DNA of 64,000 nucleotides from an uncultured Clostridium sp. GTDB taxonomy: Bacteria; Bacillota; Clostridia; Lachnospirales; Lachnospiraceae. This document shows positions 36,718 to 45,238 of the stretch, piece by piece. Both the position numbers and the translations under genes were made by a program. How positions within the stretch are numbered: the stretch's first letter is position 1; each line of letters starts with the position of its first letter. The stretch lies in the NCBI GenBank assembly GCA_946553025.1, contig CAMNRM010000008.1, positions 34,557 to 98,556 on the forward strand. The letters are read 5' to 3'. Under the pieces are notes generated by a model, which did not search any database, was not told the origin of the DNA, and saw nothing but the letters and a program-made list of their open reading frames with translations.

Positions 36718-36743
36718 CAGGGGAGGGTGTAAGCCTTCCCCTG
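36718..36743 (+). other. Stable hairpin between lactonase gene and aroC
   Basis: CAGGGGAGGG (36718-36727) pairs with CCTTCCCCTG (36734-36743), ten pairs with one G-U around a six-base loop. No T tract follows, so it may be an incomplete terminator, an RNA processing site or a leader element of aroC. Confidence 0.5.
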
Positions 36744-36796
36744 ATGTTTGTCCGGACTTGTCAGCATCCGAAAAAGCAGGTAGAATGGAGGAAAAG

Positions 36797-37903
36797 ATGT
36801 CAGGATCTGTATTTGGAAAATGTTTTCAGGTAATGACCTGGGGGGAAAGCCATGGAAAGGGAATCGGCGCGGTTATCGACGGCTGCCCGGCAGGGTTAGA
36901 ACTCTGCGGGGAAGATATTCAGCGCTTTCTGGATCGGAGAAAGCCCGGACAGAGCCGCTTTACCACCCAGAGAAAAGAGGAAGACAGGGTGGAAATCCTC
37001 TCCGGGGTCTTTGAAGGAAGGACTACAGGATGTCCTATTGCCCTGGAAGTCCGAAATATGGATCAGCGGTCGAGGGATTACAGCAGGATCAAGGATGTTT
37101 ATCGCCCGGGACATGCCGATTATTCCTTTGACGCCAAGTATGGTTTTCGGGATTACCGGGGCGGAGGGCGATCTTCCGGAAGGGAAACCATAGGAAGAGT
37201 GGCGGCGGGAGCGATAGCGATAAAGCTTCTGCGCGAATTAGGTATTGAGATTAAGGCTTACACGAAGGAAATCGGCGGGATTTCGGTAAGTCAGGAACAT
37301 TTTGATTGGAAGGAAATGGAAAATAATCGTCTGTACATGCCGGATAAAAAAGCGGCGGCAGAGGCAGAAGCCCTTCTGGAAAAGATGATGGGGCAGAAGG
37401 ATTCCTTGGGGGGCGTAATCGAGTGCGTGATTGACGGTCTTAAGGCAGGCGTGGGTGAGCCGGTGTTTGATAAGTTCGATGCCAATCTGGCCAGGGCCAT
37501 CTTTTCTATCGGGGCGGTCAAGGGAATGGAGATTGGCGACGGATTTGCCGCTGCCCGCTCGCGGGGAAGCCTGAATAATGACGGTTTCTGTCCCGGAGAA
37601 GATGGGGGGATTGCTAAGGCAGCGAACCATGCCGGGGGGATATTAGGGGGAATCAGCGACGGTTCACCGGTGGTCTTTCGGGCGGCATTTAAACCGACGC
37701 CGTCGATTGCTTCCCAGCAGAAAACGGTGAACCAGAAGGGCGAAGAAACGCTCCTGGAAATCGAGGGAAGACATGACCCGATTATCGTGCCCAGGGCCGT
37801 AGTGGTAGTGGAAGCGATGGCGGCGCTGACGGTGGCGGATCTTCTGCTTCAGAATATGGGGGCGCGTCTGGAACATTTAAAGCTGCTGTTTGGGGAAGGA
37901 TAA
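36797..37903 (+). CDS. aroC: Chorismate synthase
   Basis: 368 residues from ATG 36797, which follows GGAGGAAAAG; upstream in-frame starts at 36785 and 36704 are less likely. Signature segments are GKCFQVMTWGESHGKGIGAV, RFTTQRKEEDRVEILSG, DYSFDAKYGFRDYRGGGRSS and FKPTPSI. It converts EPSP to chorismate with reduced FMN, the last common step to aromatic amino acids. Its product feeds PheA, encoded about 9 kb downstream. rpiB follows after 44 bp and may be co-transcribed. Confidence 0.96.
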   Translation: MSGSVFGKCFQVMTWGESHGKGIGAVIDGCPAGLELCGEDIQRFLDRRKPGQSRFTTQRKEEDRVEILSGVFEGRTTGCPIALEVRNMDQRSRDYSRIKDVYRPGHADYSFDAKYGFRDYRGGGRSSGRETIGRVAAGAIAIKLLRELGIEIKAYTKEIGGISVSQEHFDWKEMENNRLYMPDKKAAAEAEALLEKMMGQKDSLGGVIECVIDGLKAGVGEPVFDKFDANLARAIFSIGAVKGMEIGDGFAAARSRGSLNNDGFCPGEDGGIAKAANHAGGILGGISDGSPVVFRAAFKPTPSIASQQKTVNQKGEETLLEIEGRHDPIIVPRAVVVVEAMAALTVADLLLQNMGARLEHLKLLFGEG

Positions 37904-37947
37904 ATAAAGAAGAAAAAGAATATCGAAAGAAAGAGAAGGTAAAATCA

Positions 37948-38388
37948 ATGAAGATTGCTATGGGAAATGACCACAGCGCAGTGGAGATGAAAAGGGAAAT
38001 CAGGGAATATCTGGAAGCAAAGGGCTATGAAGTGGTTGATTTTGGAACGAATGAAACGGCAAGCTGCGACTATCCGGTTTACGGGGAAAAGGTAGGACGG
38101 GCAGTAGCGGCAGGGGAAGCCGATCTGGGGATTTTAATCTGCGGAACCGGCGTGGGAATCTCCTTAGCCGCCAATAAGGTTAAGGGAATTCGCGCCTGCG
38201 TGTGCAGCGAGCCCTACAGTGCAAAATTATCCCGTATGCATAATAATACAAATATCCTGGCGTTCGGTGCCCGCGTGGTCGGGTCGGAGCTGGCAAAAAT
38301 GATTGTGGATGCCTGGCTCGAAGCCGAGTTTGAAGGCGGCCGTCACCAGCGCAGGGTGGATATGATTATGGATATTGAGGGAAGGTAA
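37948..38388 (+). CDS. rpiB: Ribose-5-phosphate isomerase B
   Basis: 146 residues beginning MKIAMGNDHSAVEMKREI. The RpiB/LacAB fold shows the Cys-containing ICGTGVGISLAANKVKGIRA, the CSEPYSAKLSRMHNNTNILA segment and the C-terminal RRVDMI. It interconverts ribose-5-phosphate and ribulose-5-phosphate. A LacA/LacB or allose-type activity cannot be excluded, but no tagatose genes are nearby. Confidence 0.93.
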   Translation: MKIAMGNDHSAVEMKREIREYLEAKGYEVVDFGTNETASCDYPVYGEKVGRAVAAGEADLGILICGTGVGISLAANKVKGIRACVCSEPYSAKLSRMHNNTNILAFGARVVGSELAKMIVDAWLEAEFEGGRHQRRVDMIMDIEGR

Positions 38389-38529
38389 AGCAGCAGCAAA
38401 AATTCCTTATTTTTCCTGTGTTTCCTGGTTTTTCCATGCATCAGGGCGATAAAACAGTAAGAAGGCAAATGTGACTGGAATCATTAAAAAAATGTTATGG
38501 AATCGTAAGATTTGTAAGATCTTCATCCC

Positions 38530-38558
38530 TTGAAATACCGATCTAATCATGGTATATT
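38530..38558 (+). promoter_or_regulatory. Promoter of the small secreted protein
   Basis: TTGAAA (38530-38535), a 17-bp spacer and TATATT (38553-38558), about 85 bp before the start codon. Confidence 0.6.
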
Positions 38559-38643
38559 TACTATATAAAATTCACATAAAGAATGAATTGCCAACAGGGC
38601 AGTTTTGTTTATGGGTTGGGTAAATCGATGAGGAGAGATGGCG

Positions 38644-39126
38644 ATGAAAGGGCGATTAACGAGGATTTTAGCATGGACTGTGCTGCTTGCCTGTCTGGGG
38701 CAGGGCAGTTTGCTGACGAGCTGGGCCTATACATTTCATACAGGGGAAATTGAGATTTCCATGAACCAGGATGCGTCCGAGGTGCTTTCGGTACTGGGTA
38801 AGGCAGAGAACTTTTACGAAGCACAGAGCTGTAAGCACCAGGGAAAGGAGCGGGTGTTTACCTACGAAGGGTTTGAACTTTCCACCTATCCTTCGGGAGA
38901 TGCCGATTATGTAAAGTCGATTTGGTTTTTGGGAGAAGAAACCCAGACACCGGAGGGAATCCACATAGGATCTTCGATTGAGGAGATGGTGGAAGCCTAC
39001 GGCGAAGACTATACGGAAAAGCAGGGACGCTACAGCTATACGTCAGAGGAAGAAAAGGTTGTACTTACGTTTTATACCAAAAAAGGTTTAATCAGCGGAA
39101 TTGAGTATAAGGCAGAAGGCGAGTAA
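38644..39126 (+). CDS. Small secreted protein of unknown function
   Basis: 160 residues from ATG 38644 (AGGAG lies eight bases upstream; the ATG at 38638 is too close to it). A signal peptide (ILAWTVLLACLGQGSLLTSW, cleavage near WAY) precedes a compact domain. The pattern GIHIGSSIEEMVEAYGEDYT resembles the helix-turn motif of SmpA/BLIP-like folds found in many small exported proteins of Firmicutes. It is monocistronic, with its own promoter and terminator. No function is assigned. Confidence 0.8.
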   Translation: MKGRLTRILAWTVLLACLGQGSLLTSWAYTFHTGEIEISMNQDASEVLSVLGKAENFYEAQSCKHQGKERVFTYEGFELSTYPSGDADYVKSIWFLGEETQTPEGIHIGSSIEEMVEAYGEDYTEKQGRYSYTSEEEKVVLTFYTKKGLISGIEYKAEGE

Positions 39127-39133
39127 GACAAGA

Positions 39134-39174
39134 AGAGCCGGTTGAAGACAGTTTTGTTTTCGGCTGGCTTTTTT
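39134..39174 (+). terminator. Rho-independent terminator
   Basis: AGAGCCGGTTGAAGAC (from 39134) pairs, with several G-U pairs, with GTTTTCGGCTGGCTTT, then a T tract. It follows the secreted protein by 8 bp. Confidence 0.75.
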
Positions 39175-39332
39175 GTTTGGGTTTTTCCGGGCTTTTGGAT
39201 AAGCCGTGTAAGAATGGCAGAGCCAGGAATTTTATAGAACAAAAAAACTGTTTTATCCTACAAATTTAACTCCCGTAACTTTTGTTTATCTTTTATAATA
39301 CCTGTAACATTGAATACAGGAGGAAACAGGTT

Positions 39333-41606
39333 ATGGGTATTTTTGTTCATGAAAAAACGGGAGAATTTCACCTTTATAATAATGAAATCAGCTATATTAT
39401 GAAGGTTCTCAAAAACGGGCAGCTGGGACAGCTTTATTTTGGAAAGCGGATTGCCCAGAAAGACAATTATGACTATATGATTGAAAACAGTTACCGCCCC
39501 ACATCCGCCTATGTTTTTGAAGGGGAATATTCGTTTTCCTTAGAGCATTTAAAGCAGGAATATCCGTCCTATGGCACAAGCGATTTTCGTATGCCCGCGG
39601 TGGAAATCCTTCAGAAGAACGGGAGCAGGATTACCAACTTTACCTATGTTTCCTCAAAGGTCTATGCAGGAAAGCCAAAGCTTGACTCTCTTCCGGCGAC
39701 CTATACGGAAAAGGATGAAGAGGCGGATACCCTGGAAATCCTTCTGCGCGACGAGCTGTTAAACGTGGAGCTGACGCTGTACTACACGATTTTTAATGAA
39801 GAAAACGCCATTGCCCGAAGCGCACGTTTTGAAAATAAGGGCGGAGAAGAGATGCAGCTGACCACCGCGATGAGTTTATCGCTGGATCTTCCGGACGCCG
39901 ATTATGCGTGGATGCAGTTTTCCGGATACTGGGGCAGGGAACGCCATCTGAAAGAGAGAACGCTCCAGCCGGGCATTACTTCCATCAACAGCACAAGGGG
40001 CGACTCCGGGCATGTGCACAATCCCTTCGTTGTTTTAAAGCGGCCTTCGGCGGATGAGTTCCAGGGAGAGGCGCTGGGCTTTTCCTTAGTTTACAGCGGG
40101 AACTTCCTTGCCCAGGCCGAGGTGGACAGCTTTGGTGTTACCCGGATGATGATGGGAATTAATCCCTTTGGCTTTTCCTGGTGCTTAAAGGGGGGAGAGA
40201 GTTTTCAGACCCCGGAAGCCGTTGTTGTATACTCGGATAAGGGCTTAAACGGGATGAGTCAGACCTTTCACCGCCTGTACCGTTACCGTCTGGCCAGAGG
40301 GGAGTGGAGGGAAAAGGAACGCCCCATCTTAATCAATAACTGGGAAGCAACCTATTTTAATTTTAATGAAGAAAAGCTGGTGGAAATTGCAAGGACAGCA
40401 AAAGAGGACGGTGTGGAACTCTTTGTCCTGGACGACGGGTGGTTCAGCTCCAGATGTACGGAAACCAGCGGTCTGGGTGACTGGTGGGCGAACACGGACC
40501 GCCTTCCAAACGGAATCAGGGGGCTGGCGCAGAGGATTGAGGATCTGGGCATGAAGTTCGGGCTCTGGTTTGAACTGGAAATGGTGAATAAGGACAGTGA
40601 ACTTTACCGCGCTCATCCGGACTGGATTATACAAACTCCGGGAAGAAGCACCTCCCACGGAAGGAAGCAGTATGTTCTGGATTTCTCCCGGAAGGAAGTT
40701 GTCGATTATATCTGCGGTCTGGTGGAAAAGATTTTGTCGGAATCCAAGGTTTCTTATATTAAGTGGGATATGAACCGCTATATTACCGAGTGCTTTTCCG
40801 CGGCTTATGAAGCTAACCGGCAGGGGGAAATCTTCCACCGCTATATTTTAGGGGTGTATGATTTATACGAGCGCTTAACATCGAAATTCCCGCACATCCT
40901 CTTTGAGTCCTGTGCCAGCGGCGGCGGGCGTTTTGACCCGGGAATGTTATACTATGCGCCGCAGGCGTGGGCGAGCGATGATTCGGATGCCGTAGAACGT
41001 CTGAAAATCCAGTATGGAAGCAGCTATGCCTATCCGGTCAGCTCCATGGGTGCCCATGTTTCGGTTGCGCCAAACCATCAGCTTTATCGGGTAACGCCGA
41101 TGGAAACCCGGGGCAATGTGGCTTATTTCGGCGCGTTTGGCTATGAACTGGATTTGACCAAGCTCTCCGAGGAGGATCACGCCATTGTCCGCAGACAGAT
41201 TGCCTTTATGAAAAAGTACCGCAGTTTAATTCATAACGGGACGTTTTATCGCTTAAAAAGCCCGTTTGAGGGAAATATCACGGCATGGATGGTGGTTTCC
41301 CCCGACAAGAAGCAGGCGGTTGTGGCTTATTTTAAGGTGCTTGCTGAAACCACCAGTCCTTTCCGCCGGTTAAAGCTTCAGGGGCTTCAGGAAAATACCC
41401 GCTATCACGAGGTCGATCTGGCGGCTGAAGGCATGGATACCAGTATGCAGAAAGGCGTGCAGCCCGGGTATTTCTACGGCAATGAACTGATGAATGCCGG
41501 CCTTGTCACCAGCGATTATTCGGTGGGCGAGGTGTCAAAAGAAAGGCACTGTGCGGATTTCTGGTCCAGGATTATCGTGCTGGAAGCCGTAGAGGATTGT
41601 CAGTAA
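39333..41606 (+). CDS. Alpha-galactosidase, glycoside hydrolase family 36
   Basis: 757 residues from ATG 39333 after AGGAGGAAAC. An N-terminal beta domain is followed by the (beta/alpha)8 barrel: LFVLDDGWFSSR, GLWFELEMVN, the nucleophile Asp479 in YIKWDMNRYITE, the CASGGGRFD motif and the acid/base Asp549 in WASDDSD. These match the Asp482/Asp548 pair described for Lactobacillus acidophilus Mel36A. No signal peptide is present, so it acts inside the cell on imported raffinose-type or galactoside sugars. No transporter is adjacent, though an AraC regulator lies two genes downstream. Confidence 0.95.
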   Translation: MGIFVHEKTGEFHLYNNEISYIMKVLKNGQLGQLYFGKRIAQKDNYDYMIENSYRPTSAYVFEGEYSFSLEHLKQEYPSYGTSDFRMPAVEILQKNGSRITNFTYVSSKVYAGKPKLDSLPATYTEKDEEADTLEILLRDELLNVELTLYYTIFNEENAIARSARFENKGGEEMQLTTAMSLSLDLPDADYAWMQFSGYWGRERHLKERTLQPGITSINSTRGDSGHVHNPFVVLKRPSADEFQGEALGFSLVYSGNFLAQAEVDSFGVTRMMMGINPFGFSWCLKGGESFQTPEAVVVYSDKGLNGMSQTFHRLYRYRLARGEWREKERPILINNWEATYFNFNEEKLVEIARTAKEDGVELFVLDDGWFSSRCTETSGLGDWWANTDRLPNGIRGLAQRIEDLGMKFGLWFELEMVNKDSELYRAHPDWIIQTPGRSTSHGRKQYVLDFSRKEVVDYICGLVEKILSESKVSYIKWDMNRYITECFSAAYEANRQGEIFHRYILGVYDLYERLTSKFPHILFESCASGGGRFDPGMLYYAPQAWASDDSDAVERLKIQYGSSYAYPVSSMGAHVSVAPNHQLYRVTPMETRGNVAYFGAFGYELDLTKLSEEDHAIVRRQIAFMKKYRSLIHNGTFYRLKSPFEGNITAWMVVSPDKKQAVVAYFKVLAETTSPFRRLKLQGLQENTRYHEVDLAAEGMDTSMQKGVQPGYFYGNELMNAGLVTSDYSVGEVSKERHCADFWSRIIVLEAVEDCQ

Positions 41607-41631
41607 GCTGGAAGAAAAGGGAAGCTATTCA

Positions 41632-41656
41632 TTGCTGTGAACATGTGAACAGTAAC
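41632..41656. repeat. Half copy of dispersed intergenic repeat
   Basis: TTGCTGTGAACATGTGAAC followed by AGTAAC. It matches the right half of copies at 27834 and 43508 and lies in the gap after the alpha-galactosidase gene. Confidence 0.6.
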
Positions 41657-41699
41657 ACCGTTATTCTATCGATGAAAACGTTAAAAAGAGGAGCAAGTC

Positions 41700-42317
41700 A
41701 TGGAAAATAAGAAGAAACGTATAGGGATGGCATTGTTTGGGGTACTGCTCTGCGGTGTCTGTGTGGGCATTCTGCAAAAGAGCAGCCTGGGTGCCGATCC
41801 GTTTACCTGTTTTGTTTCGGCGTTTGCCAATCTCGCCCATTCCACCTATGGAAATATTTATCCCATCGTTACCGGGGTATTGCTGGTCGGTGTTTTTTTC
41901 GTCGAACGCCATTACATTGGTATTGCTACGATTTTTAATCTTTTCGGCACGGGAATTATGGCGGATTTGACCGTGAAGCTTCTGGACCAGATGTTTGTGC
42001 AGCCCGGCATGGTGATTCGTATCCTTTTGCTGATTGTCGGTGTTATTTTTTCCAGCCTTGCCGCTTCTTTATACTTTACTGCGGATCTGGGGGTATCGGC
42101 CTACGATGCCGTATCCCTGATTGCCGCCAATAAATACCGGCTCTGTGCCTTCCGCATCTGCCGGATCAGCACGGATTTACTCTGTGTGGCCACCGGGTTT
42201 ATCTGTGCGGTGGTTATCGGTGTGGGAACGGTAATTACGGCCCTGTGCATGGGACCGATTATCCAGTGGTTTAATACCCACCTTTCCGAACCTCTTCTTT
42301 CAAAAACAGGAAAATAA
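41700..42317 (+). CDS. YczE/YitT-like integral membrane protein
   Basis: 205 residues with five membrane helices. The start RIGMALFGVLLCGVCVGILQ then KSSLGADPFTCFVSAF fits the YczE/YyaS/YitT membrane family, which has a conserved Gly-x-Asp-Pro near the first helix. The family's function is unknown; B. subtilis YczE has been linked to regulation of antibiotic synthesis. AAGAGGAGC precedes the ATG. It lies 93 bp after the alpha-galactosidase. Confidence 0.78.
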   Translation: MENKKKRIGMALFGVLLCGVCVGILQKSSLGADPFTCFVSAFANLAHSTYGNIYPIVTGVLLVGVFFVERHYIGIATIFNLFGTGIMADLTVKLLDQMFVQPGMVIRILLLIVGVIFSSLAASLYFTADLGVSAYDAVSLIAANKYRLCAFRICRISTDLLCVATGFICAVVIGVGTVITALCMGPIIQWFNTHLSEPLLSKTGK

Positions 42318-42391
42318 CTTCCCGGCGCAATTTGGATTATGGAAAATTTTGCTGTAAATCGGGCTTTTTTGGGTAAGGGAAAAATAAAGGC

Positions 42392-42420
42392 TTCCAGTAT
42401 CTGCCTCCGCGTGCTATGAT
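42392..42420 (+). promoter_or_regulatory. Possible promoter of the AraC-type regulator
   Basis: TTCCAG (42392-42397), a 17-bp spacer and TATGAT (42415-42420). The -35 box is weak. Confidence 0.4.
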
Positions 42421-42461
42421 AAAAGAACAGAAGTATGAAAAGGTTTTTTGGAGGTTAAGAG

Positions 42462-43334
42462 ATGGAGAATGCGTTTGTACTTAGTCTGTCCGAGCAGAAA
42501 TTTTCTGATCTTTATTTGTGTTATTGCGGTTATGCCGATTGTGAACCCCTCCACAGCTTTGGGCCTGCAGTAAGGCCGAATTATATTATCCATTTTATTT
42601 TAAAAGGGAAGGGCTATTATCGGGTCGGGGATAACCGGTATCCGTTAAAAGCCGGGGATGGTTTTTTAATTCCGCCGGATATGCTGACCTATTACCAGGC
42701 CGATGAAAAAGAACCCTGGTCCTATCTGTGGGTGGGATTCGGCGGAAAAAATGCAAAACAGTATTTAAGCGATCTGGGTCTGGGAGAAAGCCGCATGATG
42801 TTCCAGTCCGACAGCGGAGAGGAATTAAAACAGATTGTGATGGAGATGCTGCAGCACCGCCAGAGCAGTATACTTACGGATTTTAAACTGGAATCCCTTC
42901 TGTATGCCTTCTTTTCCGTGCTGGCCAAAACCGCCGTCGTGCCGAAACAAAAGTATCGGGAATTAGAAAATCAGTATGTGCGCCGTGCAGTGGAATTTGT
43001 ACAGAATAACTATCCGCGGAAGATTAAGATTTCGGATGTGGCCGACTATGTGGGAATTACCCGAAGCTACCTCTATACGATTTTTATGAAAAGCTTTGGT
43101 GTTTCGCCACAGGAGTATTTAAGCAATTACCGCATTACCCGGGCGTCGGAACTGCTGACGATTACGGATCTTACGGTGGAGATGGTTGCTGCCTCCTGCG
43201 GCTACGACGATCCCCTGGTCTTTTCCAAGGCATTTAAAAAGATCAAGGGACTACCGCCTACAAAGTTTCGCAAGGCGGATCGAAAAAAGCAGGATGAGGC
43301 CGATAAAAACATTGGCGAAATAAAACTAGAATAA
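42462..43334 (+). CDS. AraC family transcriptional regulator
   Basis: 290 residues after TTTGGAGG. An N-terminal cupin sugar-sensing domain (IHFILKGKGYYRVGDNRYPL, then GDGFLIPPDMLTYYQADEKE) precedes two helix-turn-helices in the last 100 residues (KISDVADYVGITRSYLYTIF then MVAASCGYDDPLVFSKAFKK). Regulators of this shape (MsmR/RafR-like) activate genes for raffinose or other sugar use. Its nearness to the GH36 alpha-galactosidase, whose -10 (TATAAT at 39294) lacks a good -35, makes that gene a likely target; this is an inference. Confidence 0.9.
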   Translation: MENAFVLSLSEQKFSDLYLCYCGYADCEPLHSFGPAVRPNYIIHFILKGKGYYRVGDNRYPLKAGDGFLIPPDMLTYYQADEKEPWSYLWVGFGGKNAKQYLSDLGLGESRMMFQSDSGEELKQIVMEMLQHRQSSILTDFKLESLLYAFFSVLAKTAVVPKQKYRELENQYVRRAVEFVQNNYPRKIKISDVADYVGITRSYLYTIFMKSFGVSPQEYLSNYRITRASELLTITDLTVEMVAASCGYDDPLVFSKAFKKIKGLPPTKFRKADRKKQDEADKNIGEIKLE

Positions 43335-43339
43335 AAGAG

Positions 43340-43390
43340 CAGCGGCAGGAACCGGGGCATGAGTGCTTCGCTTCCTGCCGTTGTTTTTTT
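43340..43390 (+). terminator. Rho-independent terminator after the AraC-type gene
   Basis: CAGCGGCAGGAA (43340-43351) pairs with TTCCTGCCGTTG (43372-43383), followed by seven Ts. Confidence 0.88.
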
Positions 43391-43436
43391 ATATTTTTTT
43401 AAGGCTTTTTTTACAAAAGTTTATTTGGAGTGAGAT

Positions 43437-43465
43437 TTGTCTTTTTGGAAAATTTATGCTATTAT
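43437..43465 (+). promoter_or_regulatory. Promoter of cardiolipin synthase gene
   Basis: TTGTCT (43437-43442), a 17-bp spacer and TATTAT (43460-43465), about 125 bp before ATG 43592. The palindromic repeat lies in the leader. Confidence 0.55.
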
Positions 43466-43507
43466 AGTGGGCATTAACAATGCATACACTGGCATAGAGA
43501 GTTGCTG

Positions 43508-43555
43508 CTGTTCATATGGTCTTTGGCCCGTTGCTGTGAATGTATGAACAGTAAC
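43508..43555. repeat. Palindromic intergenic repeat, full copy
   Basis: CTGTTCATA (43508-43516) and TATGAACAG (43543-43551) form a perfect 9-bp inverted repeat, followed by TAAC. The interior CTGTGAATG resembles other copies. It lies between promoter and start codon of the cardiolipin synthase gene. Confidence 0.7.
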
Positions 43556-43591
43556 CGTAATGAAACGGTAATCCAGAGAGGCGGTGGGGAA

Positions 43592-45022
43592 ATGAAAAAT
43601 ATATTTCTGATTAATCTGTGTTTCAGCATTGCGATTATTTTTTTCCAGCGAAGAGATCCGAAAAGTGTGTGGACCTGGCTGTTTGCCTTAAACTTTATTC
43701 CTGTATTCGGCGTGATTTTTTATCTGTTTTTCGGGCAGGATCTCAGGAAAAGCAAGATGTTTCGGATTAAGGAAGTGGAAGATCGTCTGCGCTATTCGGT
43801 GAAAAGCCAGGAGCAGATTTTCAGGGAATACCGTCCGGCCACCGAAAATGAACCTGTGGTTCGCGACTATGGAAGTCTGGTGCTCTACAATCTGGAAACC
43901 TCCGGTTCGGTGCTTACCATGAACAATGACCTGGAGATTTTCACGGACGGAAGAAAAAAATTTGAAGACCTGCGCCGGGAGTTGAGGAATGCCAGGCAGT
44001 ACATTCATATTCAGTATTATATTATTAAAAATGATGAGGTTTTTGATTCCATTGTGCCGATTCTGCTGGAAAAGGTAAAGGAGGGCGTGGAGGTTCGGGT
44101 GCTTGCGGACGGGATGGGCGGACGGTTCATGCCCAAAAAGCGCTGGAATGCGATGAAGCAGGCCGGAATTAAGGTCGGGATTTTCTTCCCGCCGGTGCTT
44201 GGACGGCTGAATTTCCGGGTAAACTACCGCAACCACCGAAAGATTGTCGTAATTGACGGAAAAATCGGCTATGTGGGAGGATTTAACCTGGGAAAAGAAT
44301 ATATCTCCAAGGTTCCCAAATTCGGGTACTGGAGGGATACGCATCTAAAGATTACGGGGGAGGCGGCCATCAGCCTTCAGATCCGCTTTGCCCTGGACTG
44401 GAATTATGCGGTAAAAGAAAACCTGTTTTTACAGAGCAGGTATTTTGAACAGGAGATGCCGGAATCTTCACAGGTTGTAGGCATACAGATTGTCAGCAGC
44501 GGTCCGGACACGGGGACGAAGAATATACGGGACAATTATCTGGAAATGTTCCACCGGGCAAAGAACCATATCTATATCCAGACCCCCTATTTCGTGCCGG
44601 ATGACGCAATCTTATCGGCATTAAAGATAGCTGCCCGCTCGGGGGTGGACGTGCGGCTGATGATTCCCTGCAAGCCGGATCATCCCTTTGTCTACTGGGC
44701 TACGTTTTCCTATGCGGGAGAATTAATTCAGGCAGGGGCAAAATGCTATATCTATGAACACGGCTTCCTTCACGCCAAGGGAATTACGGTGGACGGGATG
44801 GTCAGCTGTTATGGAACGGCAAATATGGATATCCGAAGCTTTGAGTTAAATTTTGAAGTCAATGCCGTAATGTACGATGAAGAAACCACAGGGAAGCTTG
44901 AACAGGCATTTTTAGATGATCTGCCTTACTGTAGGGAAGTTACCTGGGAGGATTACCAGAAGCGCAGCCTTCTTATCCGCGTCAAGGAACAGTTCTGCCG
45001 CCTTTTGTCGCCGCTTTTGTAA
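43592..45022 (+). CDS. cls: Cardiolipin synthase (phospholipase D superfamily)
   Basis: 476 residues from ATG 43592; an in-frame start at 43502 would run through the palindromic repeat and is rejected. Two N-terminal membrane helices (FLINLCFSIAIIFF and WTWLFALNFIPVFGVIFYL) precede two HKD motifs, HRKIVVIDGKIGYVGGFN and HAKGITVDGMVSCYGTANMD. The enzyme joins two phosphatidylglycerols into cardiolipin and glycerol. Length and topology match bacterial ClsA-type enzymes. Confidence 0.94.
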   Translation: MKNIFLINLCFSIAIIFFQRRDPKSVWTWLFALNFIPVFGVIFYLFFGQDLRKSKMFRIKEVEDRLRYSVKSQEQIFREYRPATENEPVVRDYGSLVLYNLETSGSVLTMNNDLEIFTDGRKKFEDLRRELRNARQYIHIQYYIIKNDEVFDSIVPILLEKVKEGVEVRVLADGMGGRFMPKKRWNAMKQAGIKVGIFFPPVLGRLNFRVNYRNHRKIVVIDGKIGYVGGFNLGKEYISKVPKFGYWRDTHLKITGEAAISLQIRFALDWNYAVKENLFLQSRYFEQEMPESSQVVGIQIVSSGPDTGTKNIRDNYLEMFHRAKNHIYIQTPYFVPDDAILSALKIAARSGVDVRLMIPCKPDHPFVYWATFSYAGELIQAGAKCYIYEHGFLHAKGITVDGMVSCYGTANMDIRSFELNFEVNAVMYDEETTGKLEQAFLDDLPYCREVTWEDYQKRSLLIRVKEQFCRLLSPLL

Positions 45023-45071
45023 AGTCTGAAGGGATCGGCAATGGATTTTGGCGGTGGTAATCAGGTGATAA

Positions 45072-45177
45072 ACTGGCGGTGAACCAGGGCGCGGTGGTGA
45101 GCAGGCAGTGAACCAGGGTGCGGTGGTGAGCAGGCAGTGAACCGGGACGCGGTGGTGAGCAGGCGGTGAACCGGGAC
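45072..45177. repeat. 29-bp intergenic tandem repeat
   Basis: About 3.6 copies of a 29-bp unit containing GCGGTGGTGAGCAGGC and AGTGAACC. Copies differ at a few bases. It lies between the cardiolipin synthase gene and the next membrane protein gene. 29 is not a multiple of three and no conserved frame crosses it, so it is non-coding. Confidence 0.85.
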
Positions 45178-45238
45178 AGGGAAGAATCTGGAAGGGAAAA
45201 CAGCGCATATTCCCTCAGGCTGTGTGCATACTGGTTTT

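Noticed and set aside
45072..45177. Possible CRISPR array
   Set aside because: The units are contiguous, with no unique spacers, and there are no cas genes.
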